Source: Bacteroidales bacterium (GTDB lineage Bacteria > Bacteroidota > Bacteroidia > Bacteroidales > UBA932). From it: a stretch of 5,078 bases of DNA. The stretch lies in NCBI GenBank assembly GCA_021443605.1, contig JABUTQ010000069.1, positions 1-5,078 on the forward strand. Reading direction: 5' to 3'. Below the pieces are notes generated by a model. It searched no databases. It saw only the letters and a list, made by a program, of their open reading frames with translations, and was not told where the DNA came from. A program made the position numbers and the translations under genes. Position 1 is the first letter of the stretch. Every line of letters begins with the position of its first letter. Shown here one piece after another: positions 1-5,078 of the stretch.

Positions 1-240
1 CATCTTATCGGTTATACGACCGATGTCGCCGTATCGACGATTATAGACAACTCCCTCAATGTCGGGAGGTTATTCTATGACGAATCGGTCAAGAGCGCGG
101 CAGATTCCGCCTCTGCGGTGGTCTATAGGCAAGAGCCTTCTTTCAAGGAGATTCTCGGAGAGAATGGCCATCCTACATTGAAAATGGGCGAAGCCGTCAC
201 ACTTTATCTCACGTTAGACCAAAGCAAGATTGGCAAATAA
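1..240 (+). CDS. PASTA-domain protein, C-terminal fragment (5' end outside window)
   Basis: Frame 1 is open from the first base to the TAA at 238-240 and gives 79 residues of the C-terminal end. The fragment fits one PASTA repeat: an N-terminal helix segment (HLIGYTTDVAVSTIIDNSL), then NVGRLFYDE at the usual strand after the helix, the VVYRQEPS stretch matching the typical 'V..Q.P' core, and a final LKMGEAVTLYLTLD strand matching 'kkGs.V.L.vs'. PASTA repeats are known to bind peptidoglycan or beta-lactam-like ligands in Ser/Thr kinases and PBPs. In Bacteroidota, short membrane-anchored proteins made mainly of PASTA repeats are common, often beside an RluA-family gene as here, and I infer this is one of them. 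The anchor and earlier repeats would lie upstream and cannot be seen. The last 11 bases overlap the proposed start of the next gene, which suggests co-transcription and translational coupling. The exact cellular role is unknown. Confidence 0.82.
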   Translation, partial: HLIGYTTDVAVSTIIDNSLNVGRLFYDESVKSAADSASAVVYRQEPSFKEILGENGHPTLKMGEAVTLYLTLDQSKIGK

Positions 241-1282
241 CGAAGACATAATCCTCGAAGAAGAGCAGGAGATGTATGAGCATTTCCGCTTTGATGTCGA
301 TAAAGGGCAGGCTTTGCTCCGTATCGACAAATATCTTTCCACACACCTTGAACAGACATCCCGTCACCGCATACAGCTTGCAATAGAGAGTGGCTATGTG
401 CGTGTAAATGACCGCATTATAAAGAGTAATTATAAAGTCAAGCCCCTTGATATCATTACCATCGTCCTTCCTTATCAGAGGCGGGGGATGGAGGTGCGTC
501 CGGAAAATATCCCCTTGGATATCATTTATGAAGATGAAGACGTGCTGGTTGTGAACAAGCCGGCAGGTCTTGTGGTACATCCGGGCGTGGGGCATTATAG
601 CGGCACCCTCGTCAATGCGCTCGCCTTCCATCTGGGAATAGATCCCGCTGCCATGGGGGATGAGGAGAGAAGCGGGATGCTGGTCCACAGGATAGACAAG
701 GATACTTCTGGTTTATTGGTAGTCGCAAAAAATGAACAAGCCCAGATGTCCCTTGCCGGGCAGTTTTTCTACCATACCGTTGACAGGAAATATGTTGCGA
801 TAGTCTGGGGAAACGTTGAGCAGGACGAAGGGACGATTGAGGGGAATCTGGGGCGCGACCCCAACGACCGCTTGCGTTTCAAGGTATTTCCGGACGGGAG
901 CCAGGGGAAGAGGGCAGTCACCCATTTCAGGGTGCTGGAGCGTTTCGGATATGTTACTCTTGTGGAGTGTGTCCTTGAAACAGGGCGCACCCATCAGATA
1001 AGGGTGCATATGAATTATATCGGCCATCCGTTGTTCAATGACGACCGCTATGGCGGAGACAGGGTGCTGAAAGGACCAATCTATACAAAGTATAAACAGT
1101 TCATAGACAATTGTTTCGAGATTCTTCCGCGCCAGGCATTGCATGCAAAAACCCTCGGGTTTGAGCATCCGCGCTCGCACGAGAGGGTCTTTTTCGATAG
1201 TCCGGTTCCGGACGATATGGTGGCTCTCATCCAGAAGTGGAGAAACTACTTCTCAGTGATGAAAAGCCGTATGGAAGAGTAG
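230..1282 (+). CDS. rluD: RluA/RluD-family 23S rRNA pseudouridine synthase
   Basis: This 350-residue enzyme converts specific uridines in rRNA to pseudouridine. E. coli RluD acts on 23S positions 1911, 1915 and 1917, but the target here is inferred only from family resemblance. An S4 RNA-binding domain lies at about residues 27-80 (RIDKYLSTHLEQTSRHRIQL onward). The catalytic domain starts near IIYEDEDVLVVNKPAGLVVHP (98-118). The signature HRIDKDTSGLLVVAK (153-167) carries the catalytic Asp156. RKY (186-188), TGRTHQIRVH (251-260) and RQALHAKTLGFEHP (301-314) are the other conserved blocks. The proposed start is a TTG at 230, which overlaps the PASTA gene by 11 bases and gives an acidic N-terminal tail. 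An in-frame ATG at 272 (residue 15), directly after AGGAG, is the alternative and would leave every domain intact. RluC is a related possibility because it also has an S4 domain, so the symbol is less certain than the family. Confidence 0.93.
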   Translation: MANNEDIILEEEQEMYEHFRFDVDKGQALLRIDKYLSTHLEQTSRHRIQLAIESGYVRVNDRIIKSNYKVKPLDIITIVLPYQRRGMEVRPENIPLDIIYEDEDVLVVNKPAGLVVHPGVGHYSGTLVNALAFHLGIDPAAMGDEERSGMLVHRIDKDTSGLLVVAKNEQAQMSLAGQFFYHTVDRKYVAIVWGNVEQDEGTIEGNLGRDPNDRLRFKVFPDGSQGKRAVTHFRVLERFGYVTLVECVLETGRTHQIRVHMNYIGHPLFNDDRYGGDRVLKGPIYTKYKQFIDNCFEILPRQALHAKTLGFEHPRSHERVFFDSPVPDDMVALIQKWRNYFSVMKSRMEE

Positions 1283-1310
1283 AATGCTGGGAGATTCTTC
1301 CCGAAAGAGT

Positions 1311-1814
1311 CTAATTTCTGAACCTATAATCTCCGAAATACCGGATTGTATCCAGATAAACCGAAGTGACGGTAATCTCCGCACGACCATTGTCGTAAAT
1401 CAAAATTTCGTACTCATAGCTCCCTTCAATGTCGTGAGTTTTGATTCTTATAGTGAAGTGGTCTCCAGAGTGCCTTTGCTTCATACTGTCTATCGTGCTG
1501 CGGAAGTTGAGCCCGTGTCCGCCACCATAGGGTACCATTGATGCTTCTCCATAATATGGGAGGTCTGACACTATTTCGTCGCCAAGAACGGAAACGCTAT
1601 AACTTGAATTCAACGGCGCACTTAACCCGCGCTGGGGAATCATATAATTTACATCAATATAAAAATCTTTTTCATTGATGTCTGCCTTAATGATTTCCAT
1701 GTTCTTTTTCATCTCGGCCTTTTCAGCGGGTGTAAGTTTTACCGGGCCGCATCCGGTAAATCCGCAGATGAATATTGATGAAATCAGCAATAAAAATGTT
1801 CTCTTAATTTTCAT
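1311..1814 (-). CDS. DUF4251-family lipoprotein
   Basis: This is a 167-residue protein of unknown function. The start ATG (1814-1812) was chosen because it gives a clean lipoprotein signal: MKIKR, a hydrophobic stretch LLLISSIFICGF, then FTGC with the candidate lipidated Cys22. The same frame stays open upstream into pyrF, but that extension would bury the signal peptide. The position -3 residue is Phe, not the usual Leu, and the residues after Cys (GPVKLT) do not show an acidic surface-export signal, so a periplasm-facing location is inferred. The mature part has a short charged helix (about 29-45), then FYIDVNYMIPQRG (51-63), SYSVSVLGDEIVSDLPYYGEA (71-91) and MVPYGGGHGLNF (93-104). The last two match the 'gD.v.sdLPYfGrA...pY..g.Gl.F' pattern I recall for DUF4251, a family found mainly in Bacteroidota. 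It lies 19 bases after pyrF with no visible promoter, so it is probably the last gene of that operon. Confidence 0.82.
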   Translation of the reverse strand: MKIKRTFLLLISSIFICGFTGCGPVKLTPAEKAEMKKNMEIIKADINEKDFYIDVNYMIPQRGLSAPLNSSYSVSVLGDEIVSDLPYYGEASMVPYGGGHGLNFRSTIDSMKQRHSGDHFTIRIKTHDIEGSYEYEILIYDNGRAEITVTSVYLDTIRYFGDYRFRN

Positions 1815-1833
1815 TTTCGATATTATTGGTTGT

Positions 1834-2655
1834 TTATTTGAATGATATTTCCATTTCAGAAACGACTTTGGCGGCGGCTTTCGCTGCTGCTTCTGCAAAA
1901 TCGTCCTCTTTTGACGCATAGATTATTCCGCGAGAGGAGTTTACGAGCATCCCGCAGTCTTTAGTGAAACCGGCAGCTGCCACTTCTGCGATGGTGCCTC
2001 CCTGAGCTCCCACACCGGGGACGAGCAGGAAATTGTCCGGGCAGAACTTGCGTATTCCGCTCAGCATCTCGGCTCTTGTGGCTCCCACCACGAACATCAG
2101 GTTGTTTGTAGTGCCCCACTCGGATGCTGTCTCGATAACTCTTTGATACATAGGTTTTGATGTGTCGTCATTGCCAGTATATAGCTCAAAATCGACAAAA
2201 GAGGGATTGGATGTGAGTGCAAGCACAATCGCCCATTTGTCCTTATATTCGAGGAATGGGGCGATGCTGTCTTTTCCCATATACGGTGCAAGTGTCACCG
2301 CATCGCAATCCATTGTTTCGAAAAAGCATTTGGCATATCTCTTGGCGGTGTTTCCGATGTCGCCGCGCTTGGCATCTGCAATTACGAAGAGCTCCGGGTA
2401 GTGCTCCTTGATATAGGCGACAGTCATTTCAAACTGCTTCCACCCTTCAGTGCCACAAGCCTCGTAAAAAGCGGTATTCGGCTTGTAAGCAACTGCATAT
2501 TTCGCAGTAGCATCCACAATTTCGCGGTTGAATGCGAACAACGGATATTGCTCATTTTTAAGGCATTCCGGAATGAGCGCCGGATCCGTGTCGAGCCCGA
2601 CGCAGAGGTAGCTCTTCTTTGAAAAAATGTTGTTTCTTAAATCCTGATATGTCAT
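1834..2655 (-). CDS. pyrF: Orotidine 5'-phosphate decarboxylase (type 2)
   Basis: The enzyme decarboxylates OMP to UMP, the last step of de novo pyrimidine synthesis, in the cytoplasm. The protein has 273 residues, the size of the longer 'type 2' PyrF subfamily rather than the roughly 230-residue E. coli type. Visible family motifs on the TIM-barrel scaffold are LCVGLDTDP (17-25), AVAYKPNTAFYEACG (54-68, with Lys58), the catalytic signature VIADAKRGDIGNTA (91-104, with the Asp94, Lys96 and Asp99 charge network), LVPGVGAQGG (211-220, phosphate-binding loop) and NSSRGIIYAS (239-248, phosphate-binding Arg242). All key residues are present, so it should be active. The ATG at 2655-2653 starts 3 bases after the TAA of the upstream dipeptidase gene, which points to one transcript and probable translational coupling. 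No PyrR site, pyrimidine attenuator or separate promoter is visible upstream, and the other pyr genes are not in the window. Confidence 0.96.
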   Translation of the reverse strand: MTYQDLRNNIFSKKSYLCVGLDTDPALIPECLKNEQYPLFAFNREIVDATAKYAVAYKPNTAFYEACGTEGWKQFEMTVAYIKEHYPELFVIADAKRGDIGNTAKRYAKCFFETMDCDAVTLAPYMGKDSIAPFLEYKDKWAIVLALTSNPSFVDFELYTGNDDTSKPMYQRVIETASEWGTTNNLMFVVGATRAEMLSGIRKFCPDNFLLVPGVGAQGGTIAEVAAAGFTKDCGMLVNSSRGIIYASKEDDFAEAAAKAAAKVVSEMEISFK

Positions 2656-2658
2656 AAT

Positions 2659-4014
2659 TTACTTCTCCGAATAGTATTTGTAGAACAAGGCAATAGATTC
2701 CATCCCTTTGTAGAACTGGCTCAGGAGATAGCTCTCGTTGGGGGAGTGGATGGTATCTCTTTCGAGACCGAATCCCATAAGAAGGGGATCTGCCTTGAGA
2801 ATCTGCTGCAAGTCTGCCAAGATGGGGATGCTTCCACCACCGCGGCTCGGAACAGGCTCTATGCCATACACTTCCGCCATGGCTTTTGATGCTGCCTTGT
2901 ATGCATTAGACGAGATTGGAATCAGGAAGCCGTTGCCGCCGTGGTGCTCCTTCACTTCGACTTTCACATATTTGGGAGCAATTGCCTTGAAGTGTTTTGT
3001 AAAAAGTTTTGCAATCTTGTGGCAATCCTGGTTGGGGACAAGTCTCATTGAAATCTTGGCGTGAGCCTCGCTCGGAAGGACGGTCTTTGCCCCTTCGCCG
3101 ATGAAGCCGCCCCATATACCATTCACATCGAGGCAGGGACGGATGGCTGTGCGCTCCATTGTAGAGAACCCTTTTTCACCCTTTACTTCGTTGATATCCA
3201 GGAACTTCTTGTATTCTTCCAAGTCAAACGGAGCACGGGCGAACATTGCCCTCTCTTTCTTTGAAAGCTCCACAACATCGTCGTAAAATCCTTTGACTGT
3301 GATGTGGCCGTCCTTGTCAATCAGGGAGTCGATTAGCGAGCACAGCACATTGATGGGGTTTGCGACAGCACCGCCGTAATGACCGCTGTGCAAATCCTTG
3401 TTCGGGCCGGTGACCTTTATCTCCATATACGCCAAGCCGCGCATTCCGCAGTTGATTGAAGGCACATTCTCGCCAATCATTGTTGTGTCTGACACCAGCA
3501 TAATGTCACAGGCGAGCTTTTTCTTATTTGCCTTTGCCCATTCTGCGAGAGACGGCGAGCCAATCTCCTCTTCACCTTCGAGGATAAATTTGATATTGTG
3601 CTTGAGGTTGCCGCTCTTTACAAGATACTCAAATGCCTTGATATGCATAAAAGATTGTCCCTTGTCGTCGTTTGCACCGCGTGCATATATGGCCCCATCT
3701 CTGATTTCGGGCTCAAAAGGTGCTGATTTCCAGAGCTCTATCGGATCAACGGGCTGCACGTCATAGTGTCCGTAAACAAGCACTGTGGGGAGTTTGGGAT
3801 TCACCATCTTCTTTGCAAACACCACGGGATGACCGGCTGTTGGGCAGACTTCTGCCATATCGGCCCCGGCCTCGTTCAAGAGGGAAGCCAGTTTCTCTGC
3901 ACAATTGACCATATCCTCCTTGTGGGCGGGATCGCTGCTGATGGAGGGGATACTGAGAAGTTCAAACAACTCGTTGAAAAATCTTTCTTTGTTGTGTTCA
4001 ATGTATTGCTTCAT
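2659..4014 (-). CDS. M20-family metallopeptidase (cytosolic dipeptidase type)
   Basis: This 451-residue zinc-dependent peptidase is expected to cleave dipeptides or short peptides in the cytoplasm. No signal peptide is present. Metal and catalytic residues of the M20 family are visible: GHYDVQP (82-88, His83 and Asp85), ARGANDDKG (111-119, bridging Asp116), EGEEEIGS (146-153, with the catalytic Glu149 and ligand Glu150), VSDTTM (174-179, ligand Asp176) and the terminal RDTIHSPNE (419-427, ligand His423). The dimerisation or lid domain spans about 190-370 and contains DLHSGHYGG (207-215), matching the DLHSG motif of carnosinase/CNDP-like enzymes, with His209 reaching into the partner active site in that group. 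RGGGSIP (391-397) is also typical. The length matches that group (about 450-480), so a general dipeptidase is more likely than a deacylase such as DapE or ArgE. The exact substrate cannot be told. It is the first gene of the minus-strand set and lies behind a Bacteroidota-type promoter. Confidence 0.93.
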   Translation of the reverse strand: MKQYIEHNKERFFNELFELLSIPSISSDPAHKEDMVNCAEKLASLLNEAGADMAEVCPTAGHPVVFAKKMVNPKLPTVLVYGHYDVQPVDPIELWKSAPFEPEIRDGAIYARGANDDKGQSFMHIKAFEYLVKSGNLKHNIKFILEGEEEIGSPSLAEWAKANKKKLACDIMLVSDTTMIGENVPSINCGMRGLAYMEIKVTGPNKDLHSGHYGGAVANPINVLCSLIDSLIDKDGHITVKGFYDDVVELSKKERAMFARAPFDLEEYKKFLDINEVKGEKGFSTMERTAIRPCLDVNGIWGGFIGEGAKTVLPSEAHAKISMRLVPNQDCHKIAKLFTKHFKAIAPKYVKVEVKEHHGGNGFLIPISSNAYKAASKAMAEVYGIEPVPSRGGGSIPILADLQQILKADPLLMGFGLERDTIHSPNESYLLSQFYKGMESIALFYKYYSEK

Positions 4015-4046
4015 AGTAAAATATGTTATATCTACAATATATTTAA

Positions 4047-4054
4047 CAAAGGTA
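4047..4054 (-). promoter_or_regulatory. Bacteroidota-type -7 promoter element for the dipeptidase-pyrF-lipoprotein operon
   Basis: On the minus strand this reads TACCTTTG, an exact match to the Bacteroidota primary sigma factor -7 consensus TAnnTTTG. It lies 32 bases before the dipeptidase ATG, so transcription would start near 4040 and leave a short AT-rich leader of about 25 bases. A clear -33 TTTG at the expected spacing of about 19 bases is not visible; only an A/T-rich tract is present there. The assignment is therefore based on the -7 match and position alone. Confidence 0.6.
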
Positions 4055-4066
4055 ACTTTTTTTTAT

Positions 4067-4074
4067 TATTTTTG
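4067..4074 (+). promoter_or_regulatory. Bacteroidota-type -7 promoter element for trigger factor
   Basis: The plus strand reads TATTTTTG, matching the TAnnTTTG consensus, followed by CACCCC. Transcription would begin near 4080 and give a leader of about 45 bases before the tig ATG. No good -33 TTTG is seen about 19 bases upstream; TTTAAC at 4042-4047 is the nearest candidate and is weak. The run of T at 4057-4064 just upstream is common in promoters of this phylum. The leader is A-rich and lacks a Shine-Dalgarno site, which is usual in the phylum. Confidence 0.58.
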
Positions 4075-4125
4075 CACCCCTTATGGATAGAAAAAGAGTA
4101 GAAAATAATATAATAATCTATAAAT

Positions 4126-5078
4126 ATGCAAGTTAAAGAAAATATCGTTGATGAATTGAACCGTTCGGTTACAATCATTGTGGAAAAGGCAGACTATGCC
4201 GAGTCAAAAAAGAAAAAGTTGAATGACGCACGCCGCAAGGCAGAAATCAGAGGTTTCAGAAAGGGTATGGCTCCAATGTCACTCATCGAGAAACTCTATG
4301 GCGGTAGCGCCCTCGGAGAGGCTGTCCAGGAGGTTGTTACGGATTCTTTAAACAAATATGTCGATGACAACAAGCTCAATCTCATCGGAGAAGCTCTTCC
4401 AAACGAAGAGGCCGACAAGAACGATTGGGAAAACAGCGAAGAGTTCTCATTCACTTTCGATATGGGAATCTGCCCCGAAATCAACGCCACAGTATCTGCT
4501 GAAGATCACATTCAATATCACGAAGTGACCGTTTCCGCAAAGGCCGTTGAAGAATACAAGGAGAATCTTCTCAAGCAGTTCGGCACAATGGAATCCGGAG
4601 AAGCCGCCAAGGAAGATGATTTCATCGTCGTCGATTTCGCTCAGGGTGAGACAGTTGTAACAAACGCATACGTCGCCCTCCGCAGCATTGAAGATGCCGA
4701 CATCAAGGCAAAGTTCATCGGTATCAAAGTGGGGGATGTCCTCGACGTCAACGTAAACGACACATTCAAGAATGAGACCGACAGGGCCGCTATGCTCAAG
4801 GTCAAGAAGGAAGAGCTCGCAGATATGGATCCTATCTGGAAGATGACCGTCAAGGAAGTGAAGACTTTCGTTGCCGCAAAGGCAGAACAGGCCACTTTCG
4901 ACAAAATGTACGGAGAAGGTGTTGTCACTTCTGAAGAGGAGTTCGACAAGAAGGTGAAGGAACAGCTCAAGAGCGAATATGCCGGCGAGAGCGACTACCG
5001 TTTCTCAAAGGATGCAAGAGACTATTTCGTGAAGAAGGCAAACATCTCTCTCCCTGAAGGTTTCATCAAGCGCTGGCT
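4126..5078 (+). CDS. tig: Trigger factor, N-terminal 317 residues (3' end outside window)
   Basis: Trigger factor is the ribosome-associated chaperone that meets nascent chains at the exit tunnel near L23. The reading frame starts at ATG 4126 and is open to the window end (317 codons plus 2 bases). The N-terminal ribosome-binding domain spans about 1-120 and contains the signature IRGFRKGMAP (41-50), which keeps the GFRxGxxP core. The middle domain (about 150-245) sits where the FKBP-type prolyl isomerase lies in E. coli, but the aromatic active-site residues of FKBPs are not evident; FIGIKVGDVLDV (197-208) is the most recognisable stretch. This is consistent with the divergent domain seen in Bacteroidota trigger factors. 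From about 250 the C-terminal helical chaperone arms begin (VAAKAEQATFDKMYGEG, then charged helices), including the ISLPEGFIKRW element, a conserved family stretch. The missing part would be roughly 110-140 residues if length is typical. Neighbouring genes such as clpP/clpX often follow tig but cannot be checked here. Confidence 0.94.
   Translation, partial: MQVKENIVDELNRSVTIIVEKADYAESKKKKLNDARRKAEIRGFRKGMAPMSLIEKLYGGSALGEAVQEVVTDSLNKYVDDNKLNLIGEALPNEEADKNDWENSEEFSFTFDMGICPEINATVSAEDHIQYHEVTVSAKAVEEYKENLLKQFGTMESGEAAKEDDFIVVDFAQGETVVTNAYVALRSIEDADIKAKFIGIKVGDVLDVNVNDTFKNETDRAAMLKVKKEELADMDPIWKMTVKEVKTFVAAKAEQATFDKMYGEGVVTSEEEFDKKVKEQLKSEYAGESDYRFSKDARDYFVKKANISLPEGFIKRW

Noticed and set aside
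209..688. Minus-strand open frame of 159 residues opposite the 5' half of rluD.
   Set aside because: It lies antisense to a well-supported enzyme, has no recognisable domain and looks like a codon-bias shadow.
1289..1302. Short hairpin GGGAGATTCTTCCC in the convergent gap between rluD and the lipoprotein gene, as an intrinsic terminator.
   Set aside because: The stem is only 4 G-C/A-T pairs plus a G-T wobble and no T-run follows on either strand, so there is not enough to call a terminator.
1290..1334. Inverted repeat GGAGATT (1290-1296) and AATCTCC (1328-1334) spanning the lipoprotein stop codon.
   Set aside because: Seven matching bases around a 31-base spacer can easily arise by chance, and no poly-T tract supports termination.
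1815..1919. Upstream extension of the lipoprotein reading frame to an ATG at 1919, giving 202 residues.
   Set aside because: It would overlap the 3' end of pyrF and place about 35 basic residues before the lipoprotein signal peptide; the ATG at 1814 gives a normal signal.
4021..4040. Imperfect AT-rich inverted repeat (ATATGT ... ACAATAT) close to the predicted start of the dipeptidase transcript, as an operator.
   Set aside because: The arms are short, differ by one bulge and lie in highly AT-rich sequence, so chance symmetry is likely and no regulator gene is nearby.
4641..4970. Minus-strand open frame of 109 residues opposite trigger factor, rich in Ser and Leu.
   Set aside because: Low-complexity Ser/Leu composition is what the antisense of a Lys/Glu-rich gene produces; trigger factor fully explains the region.

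Overview
The window looks like ordinary chromosomal DNA from a member of the Bacteroidota, most likely the order Bacteroidales. The reasons are a DUF4251-type lipoprotein (a family I know from Bacteroidota), the pairing of a PASTA protein with an RluA/RluD-type pseudouridine synthase, a trigger factor with a divergent middle domain, AT-rich leaders without clear Shine-Dalgarno sites, and two perfect matches to the Bacteroidota -7 promoter consensus TAnnTTTG. Genus cannot be set from what is visible. I see no mobile element, CRISPR array, phage gene, tRNA or rRNA.

Layout from left to right. Positions 1-240 (+) hold the C-terminal end of a PASTA-domain protein. It overlaps by 11 bases the start of an RluD-type 23S rRNA pseudouridine synthase (230-1282, +). 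A 28-base convergent gap follows. Next come three minus-strand genes, read from right to left: an M20 dipeptidase (4014 to 2659), orotidine 5'-phosphate decarboxylase PyrF (2655 to 1834) and a small DUF4251 lipoprotein (1814 to 1311). Gaps of 3 and 19 bases between them suggest one operon. Positions 4015-4125 form a 111-base divergent intergenic region with closely spaced, oppositely oriented promoter elements. Trigger factor (4126 to beyond the window end, +) closes the window.

The genes are housekeeping in character: cell-wall sensing or division (PASTA), ribosome maturation (RluD), dipeptide turnover, the last step of UMP synthesis, an uncharacterised envelope lipoprotein, and folding of nascent chains at the ribosome. 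There is no obvious shared pathway beyond general growth functions.

I did not find a convincing undescribed system. The points most worth checking are the compact divergent promoter arrangement, the non-ATG start and overlap of rluD, the DUF4251 lipoprotein in a metabolic operon, and a possible 17-codon upstream ORF in the trigger factor leader.
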